Origin: Nosema muscidifuracis
Taxonomy: Eukaryota > Microsporidia > Nosematidae
Reading direction: 5' to 3'
Assembly: GCA_028335825.1 (NCBI GenBank)
Contig: JAIOKI010000007.1
Location: forward strand, 372,001 to 436,000
Length of the DNA stretch: 64,000 nt
Shown in pieces: positions 19,450-30,814 of the stretch. Position numbers and translations under genes: made by a program. The notes under the pieces are model-generated. The model worked only from the letters and a program-made list of their open reading frames with translations, was not told where the DNA came from and ran no database searches. The first letter of the stretch is position 1; each line of letters opens with the position of its first letter.

Positions 19450-22330
19450 TTATATCCTTTTTTTTGTCCAGAAAACCTTAAGTTTTTTTAATGAATAATT
19501 CTCACTCAATAGTGACATAAAATATTTTTTGAATAATTTTAATGACTTTGCTCTCCATATAAAATATTTAAATGTTCAGATTTTTTTAAATTATAGTCTT
19601 TAAATCTAATTTAATTTACATAAAAATATAACCAATAGGTCTATATTTATTTAACAGACTTCAATTTCTCTTAATATTTGTTCAAAAGATATTTTTTATA
19701 AAAATTACCCTCCATGACAATAAGTCACCTATTTTATTTACCATTTCTAATCAGACCTCTAATAATAGTACCTTTTCATCAGATAATTCTATTCTATAAA
19801 AATAATTACCACATACTTCACTTAGTATAATAGAATTTAAGAACTTATTTTTTAAATTTGGTTCATTCTTTTAGATTCTCATTTTTCGCAACTTTGATTT
19901 TCAATAAAGTTTTCTCCTTTTCTACACATAAACCTCTTCCTATATATTCTATTATTAAATTTCTTTTCGTGTTTTTATAAGCTTCAATGATGTAGATCTT
20001 AGCTCTACGTAATAACTATTATTATAAATCTTAAACGACTCTTCCACTTCATCTTCAAATTTGCTTTTAATATCACTTCTAAGTAAAACAAATACACGAT
20101 TAACTCTTACATTACTTACATTGAAAAAAATTTTATATTACATATCTTTTAAATTCTTCTTTTTTAACTTTCATCTCGTTATCTCTTTAAGCCATTTCCT
20201 TTCTTACACATACTTCTAAATGTCTTAATCCTCATTTATCGATCATTATGCATCTCCATGAAGTCATTGTATAATAGTCTATTGCTTCTAATATATACTT
20301 CCCCACATCTTAAATTCAATTAAGTCTAATGCCACTTTCTCTACATATTTACTTATACTAAAAAGATCACATCCTGCCAACCTTTTCTATTGTATATATT
20401 CATTGAACACACTTCTAAATCATCTATCTATATTCTCTTGATCTCAAGCCAATAATATTTGAACTTCATGCTTTTAATGGTATTTTCTTATTGAATATTT
20501 AAGCAGTCATACTTAAATCAAATTTTTATTTTTAATTAATTTTTTATGCTTAAGCAACTAACCATTTATCTGTTTCTAATCATTTCCTGTATATTTTTCT
20601 TCATATGTATTCTGCTCAAAGCATCCGATGCTTCCATTATTTTTGATATTCATATATCTTAAATTGAATTAAAGAATTTTTTCTATTCACCGAGTAATTA
20701 TTTTTTGTTAAAACATGGCTTTCTGCTTTTCTTAATTAAATCCTTATATTTAGTCTCAATCTTAAATTTTTTAGTCCTCAAAAACATCGAATTCATTCAT
20801 TTTTCATTAATAACATATCTATTTTCTAATTGAGTAAACTTTTTATGATGCTCATTATATTAAATCTACTCTTCTCTTCATGCTGTTACATTAAAACTTG
20901 GCACATACCCAAATTACTAACATCCGTCTTAAATAAAAAACCCTTTTCATAGTTATCTATTTTTAGTTTAAATATTAACCAAACTTTCTTCAAGCACTCA
21001 AATCTTAAATTCTTTGTCCAATGCCAAACCGTATTTTTCCCTTTAAATTCTCTGAAAAATTGATAGTAAACCTTAATGAAACTTCTAAAACAGTCACTAC
21101 ACACTAAAAATCTTTTTATTTCAAATATGTCATTTTGTCATGAAAACTCTAACATCTTAATCTTCATAGATTTATCTCTTTAACATTCAATGTTCCCTCA
21201 AAAATTTAACTCTCTTTATACATTCTATCTTTTTTTCAAATTTAACTTCATATTATTCCATTTTTAAAGTTTCAAAGCTTGCGAAACTAATCCATTATGT
21301 CCTCTCTTCGTATTAACATGTACGAATATGTCATCAATTCAAATTTCTATCACATTGCAATATATTCCGAAAAAATCTTATTTATAATGTTTTGTAAAAT
21401 ATGTAGTGAACTACTAAATCCTATCAACATAATATTCCGCTCATATACCTTCTCAATTTCTACACTATAAAATCTTTTTTTAAGATCAATAACTGTAGAA
21501 TATTTCAACTTCTTTTTACATCTTATTACGCATCTTATATTATTTAATTCTTAAGGTTTCTTTTTCCTAAATATCATTTAGAGCAATTAAATCGCTCACT
21601 AATCTAATATCTTTTTCTGATTTCTAAATAGCCTTAATCGAATTCATACACTCTGAAGGTGAATTTTATTATCATATTACATCTTTTAAGAATATCTATA
21701 GATTATGCCGTAGCTTTTATTTGTCCTTGTGCAAATGAAAAAATATTTGACACCTTCTTAGTTTTTTACGTTTTTAAATTACACATATCTAACTGAAAAT
21801 ATAATATCTTCAACTTCTTACCACAATCATACTCTTAAACGTTTCTTAAATTCCTCAAATCAACTGTCTACTGCTCTTAGTTCTTCTTTAATAAAGCTTT
21901 TTTAAATTTCTGAATGATCCCTTGTTAATTTTGCCCTACAACTACAACCTATGTCTTCTTTCTTTATTCTGTAGCAATCTTTACTTTTACTATTTTTATT
22001 GTATCTATAATAGCACATAGCACTTTTGATTTTTAATATTTTCACTCATAACATCTTGGTATTCTACTTTTATCTATTTAAGCTCGCAATAAAGCTGAAA
22101 CATTATCTGCAATACACACTCTTTTTTCTTAGTTTATTCTTCCTGCTAAATTTGCTTATAAAGAAATTTCTGTTTTATACTCATTCTGATATTTATATCT
22201 TTATGCATAAACACTTTTAGCTACAACCCATTCAATATATAATTTTTGCCAAAAAACACTCTCTTCTCCTCTCAAACTCTTGCAATAATATTCTTGCCTA
22301 CTGACTATAACCAATACTTTTAACTTATTG
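19450..22330 (-). mobile_element. Decayed Ty3/gypsy-type pol fossil
   Basis: The minus strand keeps short recognisable stretches of a gypsy-type polyprotein: the reverse-transcriptase active-site region near 21,290-21,345, and, in the correct order downstream, the RT-to-RNase H connection (about 20,886-21,104), whose pattern of a small hydrophobic block, then F-x-T-D-x-S-N-x-G, is typical of the family. The edges are uncertain; the plus strand is T-rich throughout. It is broken many times and looks old. No terminal repeats could be seen. It lies in the spacer between the two arms of the inverted duplication. Confidence 0.65.
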
Positions 22331-22369
22331 AATAGTATCGTCTCATGTATTTATTTATAATTATTAAGA

Positions 22370-22634
22370 ATAAATATAATATATTTGATATTAAATATAT
22401 TAAAAAATACTAGCAATTATCTAATAATTTTAATTTAATTTTTTATTAATTTTTTTATAGCTTAAAACCTGAAAAATCTCGAAAAGTTGATAATTAGGAT
22501 AAGTATAAATATATAATATTTGATATTAAATATATTAAAAAATACTAGCAATTATCTAATAATTTTAATTTAATTTTTATTAATTTTTTTAATAGCTTGA
22601 AATCTGAAAAATCTCGAAAAGTTGTTAATTAGGA
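22370..22634. repeat. Tandem direct repeat, about 135-bp period, two copies
   Basis: Copies at about 22,370-22,500 and 22,504-22,634 share tttgatattaaatatatta, ctagcaattatctaataatt and aaaatctcgaaaagttg. They differ by a few bases and small indels. They lie upstream of gene C. Confidence 0.8.
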
Positions 22635-22912
22635 ACATAGTATTTATAAAAATGATACTTAAATATAACAAAATAATAAATCTAAAGATAAATAATATTG
22701 TATAAATACACATTAGATGTTAATTATTACCTGAATAAATATAATTTATCATTTTTATCAATCATTTAATTTAATTAATTACAAAATATTAGAATCTTTA
22801 TAACATTTTATGATATAAAATGCATTAAAAGTACAATTTAAATATTCTGTTTTTTTCACTTTTAATTTCATTTTTTTTTAATTTATATATATACCTTAAT
22901 TTTATGACCCTA

Positions 22913-23992
22913 ATGAGGATACCTAAAACCAAAAATACTGATGAATATGTTCTTCAATTTTTGAATAAAGATAATCAAGAATCAAAAACTCCAAGAATTA
23001 ATAAGGCAAAAATTCATACTGAAGAAGTTAAATCAGAAAATAGTACAGCTGAATTAATTGAACCTAGTATTATAACATACAATCCTGATCATGTTAATTC
23101 ATTTGTAAAATGGAGAAATCAGAAATTAATTTCTGATGGAAAAATTTGTAAATTTCTTGAAAAATTTGTTGTTCGGGATCATGATAACGCGAGACATCAA
23201 ATCGAGATATTACCAAAATGTATGGTGCATTTAACTAAGAAAATGTGCAGATTTGATCCAAAATGTGTAGAAGAAGCTTTAACCAATTTTGAGTTTGACA
23301 AAGACTGTCAGATATTTGATTTGGAGAATGTTTATACAGATGATGAATATATCGAAGGATGTGATAAATACGATTACCGACCTGTCGAAGGAAATATAAT
23401 AAAACATATGGTAGGTAGAAAAGTGTATGAAGTTAGAAATGACTTTTATCAATCTTTATTTGAGGTATGTAATGATGGTACAAAAATCAATAAGCTTAAA
23501 TTTAATGCGTATGATTTACGTGATGAGTGTTTTAATAAATCAGATTGTTTGCTAGATGCATTGAATCAAGATTTAATATTTTTTTGTGAAAATGAGGATT
23601 TTTATAACCAGGTAAACGAAATTAACAAAATATTTGATAATCAACTAACAATAATTTTTCATGAAAATTTATCAGATAATTATACTTCCCAATTTTATGA
23701 AAGAAAAAAACGGAGTATTGAAGAAATTCATTCTGTTGATTATTTTTCTACTTTAAACACTACTAATAATTTACAATTAGAAGGTACTAGTAATTGTAGT
23801 GAGATTTGTAATTTCAATACAAATTCTGTTGTACCTATTAGTGTTATGGGATTAGTATTAATAAGTATTTTAGGATATTTTTCTACTAAGCATAGAAAAA
23901 ATAATGTCAAGTTTGGACTTGGTCTTATAGGAGCATCTATGGTTACGATATCTTTGATAGTCTATCTATTATCGTCAGGAATATTTGATTAA
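22913..23992 (+). CDS. Paralogue C of the ten-cysteine family
   Basis: 359 residues from the ATG at 22,913. An in-frame ATG at 22,904 precedes it, but the sequence ATGaccctaATGAGG places the C-run directly before the second ATG, and MRIP matches the N-termini of E and F. All ten invariant cysteines, FVKWRNQ, LPKCMVHLTKK, DLRDECFN, the RKKRS site and the two C-terminal membrane segments are present. The central block (FVVRDHDNA, EEALTNFEFD, CQIFDLEN, RPVEGNIIKH) is shared with gene A rather than with its inverted-repeat partner B. No signal peptide is visible. Function unknown; a surface or secretory-pathway role is an inference from the cysteines and membrane segments. Confidence 0.85.
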   Translation: MRIPKTKNTDEYVLQFLNKDNQESKTPRINKAKIHTEEVKSENSTAELIEPSIITYNPDHVNSFVKWRNQKLISDGKICKFLEKFVVRDHDNARHQIEILPKCMVHLTKKMCRFDPKCVEEALTNFEFDKDCQIFDLENVYTDDEYIEGCDKYDYRPVEGNIIKHMVGRKVYEVRNDFYQSLFEVCNDGTKINKLKFNAYDLRDECFNKSDCLLDALNQDLIFFCENEDFYNQVNEINKIFDNQLTIIFHENLSDNYTSQFYERKKRSIEEIHSVDYFSTLNTTNNLQLEGTSNCSEICNFNTNSVVPISVMGLVLISILGYFSTKHRKNNVKFGLGLIGASMVTISLIVYLLSSGIFD

Positions 23993-24104
23993 ATATTTTT
24001 CTATTTTAATATCATTTCCCGTAGGGATCAAAACTTATACATATATTCAAAAAAAATGTAATTCTTTAGTTGATAAATATGATATTCAGTCTTAAAAAAT
24101 AAAA

Positions 24105-24690
24105 TTATATAAAAGCCATAGATTTAATCTAAAAATTCATTTATTTATGAGATTTTGAGATTTTCTCACTGAACTACGAATAAGAATAACGAAAAGCTAT
24201 TTAACAAAATATTCTGTCAGTGTGTAACTCTAGACATGTCCTATAAATTGTAATGAAGAAGTGAGTCAAGAATAGGCTAGTTGGCTTGTCTTGTTAAAAC
24301 ACGTATTTACATTAAAATAAACAAATGCCTAAACATGTTTATTCGATGAAGTACTCTATGAATACTGAAAACATGTTTAGAAATTTGGAATTATTTAATG
24401 ACGTAAATTTATCACTATAAAGCTATAAAAAGAAGGCCCAGAAAAAGGGGATGAAAAAAGAACTGAAAAATAAAAATAATAAAAAAAATTATATTGAAAC
24501 ACCTGATATTAATGAATGGATATTCCCACCCCCGATAGCCCAACGGGACGGGTTGACATATTCAATTTTAAAAGAAGAAAAAAAGTAACATTGCCCGCGT
24601 TACTTGACAGAAGCATATTCTTGGAAGGTTGATAGTTGTTTTCATTATAACGAGAGAACTGTGACAAAGGCTGAATAATTACTAATCTTA
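24105..24690. other. Extra sequence in the right arm, absent from the left arm
   Basis: The left arm (near 14,135-14,150, reverse complement) runs straight from aaaaaataaaaatta to taatcttattaattaag. Here about 580 bases intervene, with AATTA on both sides as a possible 5-bp target duplication. The 344-bp solo LTR sits inside it. The remaining 240 or so bases are less AT-rich than their surroundings and unidentified. Either this is an older insertion later hit by an LTR element, or the left arm lost the sequence. Confidence 0.5.
24215..24558 (+). mobile_element. Solo LTR, 344 bp, with 5-bp target duplication
   Basis: It begins TGTCA and ends TGACA (TG...CA with perfect 5-bp inverted ends). 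It is flanked by TATTC on both sides (24,210-24,214 and 24,559-24,563). It contains a TATA-like ctataaaaag near 24,425 on the plus strand, then a less AT-rich stretch (cccacccccgatagcccaac) near the end. This is the form left when an LTR retroelement recombines out. Its 5-bp duplication fits Ty3/gypsy or Ty1/copia types. It is not obviously the same LTR as that at 11.9/13.4 kb. Confidence 0.75.
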
Positions 24691-26141
24691 TTAATTAAGT
24701 TCACAAAACATCTAAGGGTTTATTTTTAGTTAGATAATCGATTTTAAACTTATTTACATTGCAGAGTGATCAAGAAGATTTAGAAATCTTTATCATGAAA
24801 AGTTACAGAGACAAAATCTTTGAACATAAGAGTAGAATTCTCGAAGATTTAAAGCCAATTAATATTCTTATCAATTTTATATGTTAAGTTTTTTTTTACA
24901 ATAATATCTTTGTCTATGTGACATTTGAAGTAAAAGACAGCTCTCCAAGATGCTATTCCTTGAGATCGAAATCGATTGGTTTATTGTTCATTCTGTGTAC
25001 TGATAAAATCATGTGAGTTGACACTGTTAATTGTTTGTGTGCTTGCTGATGGTTATTTTGGTTCTCATATATTGCAGCAAGTTAGATTTATATAAAAATA
25101 TATGAATTAATTTTATAAAGAATAAAAGAAAATTATTTTTTAACTCATTATAATAAATAGATGATTAATATAAAATAATGTAATTTATTAAATATCACTA
25201 ATATTAAATATTTGATAAAATTTAGATATTTAAAAGCAATTACATTATTTTATATTAAAAATTATCTCATTTTTTATTTTTACAGTATTTACACTAAGTC
25301 TAAAAATCAATTTCAAAATATTTATAATCAACAATAAAAATGTTGATGTGATAAAAAGTTAGTGTTAAAATCTTAGTTTAATTATTTAAGTTTTAATTTT
25401 TTTCTCTCTTCACTCTCATGGAATTGTATTACTATTTAAATCTGTGAAATGGCATATAACTGATTTATTTCCTCTTCTGTGATATTTATAAATATTCTTT
25501 TTATACTTTAAAACTGTTTGAATGTACATTTGAATTCTGTCAGAAGTGTTTAATAATTTGTATATTTTGAGTAATATTTAGTTCTATTTCTTCATTTAAT
25601 TATGTACTAAATGATTGAATTTTATATATAATAATTATTAACAAATTTATTATAGTTGTTCAATATTTAATTTTAGTTCGTATCGTCAATATTATTCTTG
25701 ATTACTCTGATCTTTATGTATACCTGTGTTAGGAAGAAAGACAAGTCTATCTACATAAATATTATGAAGACGATAACCAAATATTTACAAACAGTTTTTT
25801 TCATTAATCAATAAAACATAATTAATATTTTTCTAATTAGAACTATTAACAAATTATTCTATCGTATATATTTATATTATTTTTTTCTCCTTGAGCTTGT
25901 CTAAATCAAATATATTATTCTTCTCATATTGAACTTCAAATCAGTAGCAAATGATTTAATTAATCATTACACATTTAATTAAATTTGATAAATTTACAAA
26001 AATATGAATTCTACAATACTTTTAATTGATGTCTGAATTAAATTTGATAAATACAAATGCATTTAATGTTAATTAAATAATATATTTCTGTTTTTAATTA
26101 AGAAAATAACATAAATAAAGAATTTCATCCCATCATTTAAA

Positions 26142-27263
26142 ATGAGTATTACAATACTAACTAACAAAACAGAAGATTATGCTATACCTAATGAAAATCA
26201 AGGAATAATTGATACTGTTGAAGATGTGATGCAACATCGAAATGACGAACAATCAAAACCCCTAAGAACTGATAGTACGAATCATCATACTGAAGAAGTT
26301 AAATCAGAAAATAATACAGCTGAATTAATTGAACCTAGTATCATAACATACAATCCTAATCATGTTAATTCATTTGTAAAATGGAGAAATCAGAAGTTAG
26401 ATTCGGAAGTAAAAATTTGTAAAACCCTTGAAAAATTTATTGTTCCCAATTATGATACAATTAAACATTACACTAAGATATTACCAAAATGTATGGTACA
26501 TTTAACTAAGAAAATGTGTAGGTTTGATCCAAAATGTGTAGAAGAAAGTTTTAATGATTTTGAGTTTGACAGAGAATGTTCGTTATTTGATTTGGAGAAT
26601 ATTTATACAGATGATAAATATATCGAAGGATGTGATAAATACGATTACAGATCTAAGGAAGGAAATATAATAAAACATAACGTAGGTAAAAATGTTCAGG
26701 AAGTAAAGGAAAGTTTATATAAGAATTTAAATAATCTCTGCAATGATCCTACAAAAATTAATGAAGTAAAATTTAATGCCTACGATTTACGTGACGAGTG
26801 TTTTAATAAATTAGATTGTTTGTTGGATTCGTTGAATCAAGATGTAATATTTAATTGTAAAAACAAGGATTTTGACAATCAAGTAACTGAAATTAGCAGA
26901 ATTTTTAATATTGGATACAAGATTCTTGATCATAAAGATTTGTCAACTAATTGCTCTTCTCAATTTTATGAAAGAAAAAAACGGAGTATTGAAGAAATTT
27001 CTTCTGTCAATTCTTTTTCTACTTTAAACACTACTAATAATTTACAATTAGAAAATACTAGTAATTGTAATGAGATTTGTAATTTAAATACAAATTCTGT
27101 TGTACCTATTAGTGTTATGGGGTTAGTATTAATAAGTATGTTAGGATATTATTCTGCTCAAAATAAGAAAAATAATGTCAAGTTTGGACTTGGTCTTATA
27201 GGAGCATCTATGGTTACAATATCTTTGATATTCTATATATTATCATTAGGAATATTTGATTAA
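26142..27263 (+). CDS. Paralogue D of the ten-cysteine family
   Basis: 373 residues; the start is set by tcccatcatttaaaATG, the same context as gene A. The N-terminal 60 residues closely match A (ILTNKTEDY, NENQGIIDTVEDV). The central block instead matches B (FIVPNYDTIKH, EESFNDF, CSLFDLEN, RSKEGNIIKHNVG). Residues about 190-265 are private (LDSLNQDVIFNCKNKDF, EISRIFNIGY), where A, B and C agree with each other. The ten cysteines, the RKKRS site and two membrane segments are present. The basic loop between the membrane segments reads AQNKKNN instead of TKHRKNN. Function unknown. Confidence 0.85.
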   Translation: MSITILTNKTEDYAIPNENQGIIDTVEDVMQHRNDEQSKPLRTDSTNHHTEEVKSENNTAELIEPSIITYNPNHVNSFVKWRNQKLDSEVKICKTLEKFIVPNYDTIKHYTKILPKCMVHLTKKMCRFDPKCVEESFNDFEFDRECSLFDLENIYTDDKYIEGCDKYDYRSKEGNIIKHNVGKNVQEVKESLYKNLNNLCNDPTKINEVKFNAYDLRDECFNKLDCLLDSLNQDVIFNCKNKDFDNQVTEISRIFNIGYKILDHKDLSTNCSSQFYERKKRSIEEISSVNSFSTLNTTNNLQLENTSNCNEICNLNTNSVVPISVMGLVLISMLGYYSAQNKKNNVKFGLGLIGASMVTISLIFYILSLGIFD

Positions 27264-27265
27264 AT

Positions 27266-27499
27266 ATGTTTATTTTAATACTATCTATATATGTAATATG
27301 TCTGATATTAAACTCCAATAATAAAAGTATATTTCTGTTCTTAAAAGTTATAGCTTTAGCTATTTTTTTCGAAAAAATAAAAATTTTAAACCCAGAATAT
27401 TCTTTTAACAGGTTAAATTTTATTTACTTGTTTAATTCTGTACTTATGCTTCTTTTAAATATATACCTGATTTTTAACATAGATGATTATTTATTGTAA
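27266..27499 (+). CDS. Possible small hydrophobic protein just after gene D
   Basis: 77 codons from an ATG three bases after gene D's stop. It is strongly hydrophobic, with two or three possible membrane segments, but has no C-run start signal. The matching place in the left arm (downstream of gene A) is close in sequence, yet the frame ends after about nine codons there because of a small length change. AT-rich DNA easily gives hydrophobic frames, so I rate it as probably not a gene. Confidence 0.2.
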   Translation: MFILILSIYVICLILNSNNKSIFLFLKVIALAIFFEKIKILNPEYSFNRLNFIYLFNSVLMLLLNIYLIFNIDDYLL

Positions 27500-28698
27500 T
27501 ATTATCATTCTAATACCGAAATATTAAATAAGTTATCATAAATAATCTCATGGTGATTTTTCACGTTATTTGTTTTTAAATAAAAGAAAAGCGAATTTGA
27601 GGAGTATATTAGCCATAATATATGAAGATAAGCTGCTTACGATTTTAATTTTATTTCATATTTATAGCTTCTTATTTTTTATATTAAAGTCTGTTAAAGA
27701 AATTTATTTTGAATATAATTATTAAAAAATTATAAAGGTTTAATTAAAATCATCTCTAATAATTTTTTCCACTATAAAATTGTTTATCAAGTTTTAATTA
27801 CATAAAGGCGTTCTTCTAGTTTTTGTAGCTATTTTTATTCACAGTATTTTGATATCTCACGTGCTTTGTTATACGAAATATGCCACTGAAGATTTTCTTT
27901 ATAATAATAGTATACATAAAAATGTAAATTAAGCTTAATAGGATAATTAAATTAATATTTTAAGTTTAAAATATATTTGAAGGATGATCAGTTATAGAAT
28001 CTAATAAAAAAAGATACAGTGCGTTTAAATGTTATCAGCTTGAAAATTCATTGACTAAATGAAATATAAATGCTTTGTATATAAGAAGCATTAATTACTT
28101 ATTAGATAACAATTTAATATCATTTTAAATAGTTTGTTTTATGACTTTATAATGTCATATTTTATTAAATGCAATATTAATTTTTTATTGTTGTTTGAAT
28201 TTATAGTAATGATAAAATAGCACACAGAGAAAGAATCTATTAGAAAAATCAAGTAGTCAAAAAATATTTTTGTCATTTAAGTATTATATTCTTTTTATCA
28301 AAAGCATAATTTCTTGCTACATAATCTATCTCCCACATAAGTATTATTCGATCCTTGTTATTTGTGTTTCTTAATAATAACTCTTATATCACTCTTGTCT
28401 TTATTTTTTACATCATCAAATTTTATTCCTCAGTAGTATTAAATTTAATAACTTGACTTTTTAATATCTATTACTAATTCTCTAATTCTTAATTATATAT
28501 TATCGGTACATATCATCATATCTTGCTGTTCTCATTTGTTTACCATACATATAATGAGAATCAGTTAAAAAATTGATCATAAGTTTGTTATATTGATATT
28601 ATTGTGAAAAGACGTTTACAATTCAATGTTTATAAATTTTATAAAATATCAATCTTCAAATTTTATTTCAAAAATAAAAATTGTTAATTAAAAATAAT
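27500..28698. other. Intergenic, nothing recognised
   Basis: AT-rich DNA between genes D and E, which converge. I see no gene, RNA or clear repeat. Confidence 0.5.
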
Positions 28699-29727
28699 TT
28701 AATTAATTATTCCTGAAGATAAAAAGTATACTAATAAAGCTATCGTAGCCATTAATGCACCACTAAGATAACATCCAAATTTTATATTACTTTTTTTGTT
28801 CTTAAAACCTAAATATCCTAATAAACTTATCAATACTATTCCTGCAACAGTAATGGTTGCGCAAGTATTTACATCTAGATTTTTAATTTCAGTAGAATTT
28901 TCTAACCTTGGAATAGAGTTAAATGTAGGAAACTCATCAATACTACGTAAATTTCTTCCAAAATATTGAGATTCTTGATTATCTGCTAAATCTTCCTGAG
29001 GATCAACGATTAACTCAAGATCAAATATTTTGCTAACTTCTTGTAGTTGTTTACCAAAATCTTCATTCTCACAATCAAGTAAAAATTCTTGGTTTAAAGC
29101 ATCAGCTAAACACTCATTCTCATTAAAACATTCGTCGCGTAGTTCGTAAGCAGTGGCTTTGATTTCATTAATTTTTTCTGGATCATCACATAGATCATTT
29201 ATACTCTGAATAAAATTTTCTTTAGCTTTATCAACATTTTTGCCTACTATATGTTCTACCATTTCTCCGTTTTTCGGTCGATAATCGTAATTTTTACAAT
29301 CTTCAATATATGTATCATCTGTATAAATATTATCCATATCAAATAACGAACATTCTTCAATCTTGAAATCTTTAAAAGTATCTTCTACACATTTTGGATC
29401 CCATTTACATATTTTCTTTGTTAGATTTACCATGCATTTTGGAAACTTATTTAATTCATTCTTAAATTTATTCTCACCTGGAAAATCTAGTTTTTCCAAA
29501 ATTTTGCATGCTTGATGCCTTGTATCTAATTGATTATTTCTCCATTTTACAAAGGTTTCCATATCATTAGAATTAGATATTTTAATTGGCTCTTCTAGTG
29601 AACCAGGATCATTTTTTAAAGTATCTCTCTTAACATGGGATTTTGTAGAATGTAATTTAAAGCCATCTTTTTCATTTAAATTTTTAAGAACAGATTCGTC
29701 ATTATTGTTCAATTTTGGTATCCTCAT
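28699..29727 (-). CDS. Paralogue E of the ten-cysteine family
   Basis: 342 residues. The start is set by acacccctgattttttATG on the minus strand, and it begins MRIP like C and F. It is more diverged than A-D but keeps all ten cysteines and the anchors FVKWRN, FPKCMVNLTKK, YTDDTYI, NYDYRP and LRDECFN. Position-equivalent to RKKRS it has RNLRS, still fitting a minimal R-x-x-R site. A second basic site, HVKRD, lies near residue 34 and is matched in F by PVKRD. The C-terminus has two membrane segments separated by NKKSN. With F and G it forms a same-strand trio outside the inverted duplication, probably an older subfamily. Function unknown. Confidence 0.85.
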   Translation of the reverse strand: MRIPKLNNNDESVLKNLNEKDGFKLHSTKSHVKRDTLKNDPGSLEEPIKISNSNDMETFVKWRNNQLDTRHQACKILEKLDFPGENKFKNELNKFPKCMVNLTKKICKWDPKCVEDTFKDFKIEECSLFDMDNIYTDDTYIEDCKNYDYRPKNGEMVEHIVGKNVDKAKENFIQSINDLCDDPEKINEIKATAYELRDECFNENECLADALNQEFLLDCENEDFGKQLQEVSKIFDLELIVDPQEDLADNQESQYFGRNLRSIDEFPTFNSIPRLENSTEIKNLDVNTCATITVAGIVLISLLGYLGFKNKKSNIKFGCYLSGALMATIALLVYFLSSGIIN

Positions 29728-30814
29728 AAAAAATCAGGGGTGTTTCTCTTATATATATTATTTTTAATTATTGATATTTAATTAACAAACGTAATTAACA
29801 ATATTATTTATTTTCTTCGATCTACAAAGTATTATATTTCAATTTCATAATAATTATTTTAATTAAAAAAATTTAATTTACAAGTTTTATTTGATAATAT
29901 TACTACTTTAAAAATAATCAATAATTAAAAAAGAAATTGATTTTTATTATAACATACAAAATATCTCTTTTTATTGTTTTGCATATTTTATTTTAAATAT
30001 TTAATTAATATTCAAGTATTAATTATTTATTATTTATTATTAATTAATTTAGTCAATATTACGTTGATTTTAATTTATTAAAATTATTAAATGATCAAAT
30101 CTTAGTCTGATAAGTTGTCTAAAAAACATTTTTTAAATCAATATTAAGCCTTAATAATTTTTTTGCATTATTTTTTTGTTTGCTTTGTTTGTAATTATTA
30201 AATTTTGTAGAATTAATCAATAAATGAAAATGATTTAAGTTGAAATTACAAAATTTGTTATAAACTTTAACTGTAATTATAGAACAAAGATGATGTTGGA
30301 AAGTCAAATTAAGGCATTTAGATTAGAATACTAAAAATGATTTTGAAAAACTTAATTATGAATAGTAATTAAAAGGGTTTTACTGAAAAGGGAAAAGAAA
30401 CTAATGAAATAAAGTTAAAAACACGGATGATTATTAAATCTTCAGAGATTCTCACTACGATTATCGTATAAGAATAAAAAATAAACATATACTCTATTCT
30501 ATTTTAAATAATGGTGATTTTATTGATATTTTATCAGGGGTTCTAGTTTTTATATCGTTTTAATTTAAAAAGGTAGGATATCAAAAATATTAAATTAAAT
30601 TATTTAACAAAATTAGCAGATACATTTTGGGAAAATTATAAAATAAGACTTCATGTAGTAATTTAATTGAGTAATTCATTAACTAGAGAAAAAAGTCAAA
30701 CTAAACGTGAAAGTATTACATGACATATTATTTTAAATTAAAATTATTTTTTATAATATTAAGATCTGTTATTTAATTTTATCTAAAATATATAAATTGT
30801 TAATTAAAAATAAT
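29728..30814. other. Intergenic between E and F
   Basis: AT-rich; no gene supported. A 62-codon frame at 30,119-30,307 has no start signal. Around 30,440-30,480 there is weak resemblance to sequence near 24,150-24,190 in the right arm's extra segment. Confidence 0.45.

Larger units (their letters stand above)
22913..27362. repeat. Right arm of the large inverted duplication (genes C and D)
   Basis: Reverse complement of the left arm at 9,665-15,330. It carries the uninterrupted (empty) version of the site that holds the 1.64-kb insertion on the left, and private extra sequence near 24,105-24,690. Nucleotide similarity is high enough to align by eye over most of the spacer. Confidence 0.85.

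Noticed and set aside
22026-22220. 64-codon hydrophobic plus-strand frame
   Set aside because: Antisense of the T-rich gypsy fossil region; no start signal.
30119-30307. 62-codon minus-strand frame between E and F
   Set aside because: No start motif, no recognisable pattern, and no similar sequence in the other intergenic regions of the family.
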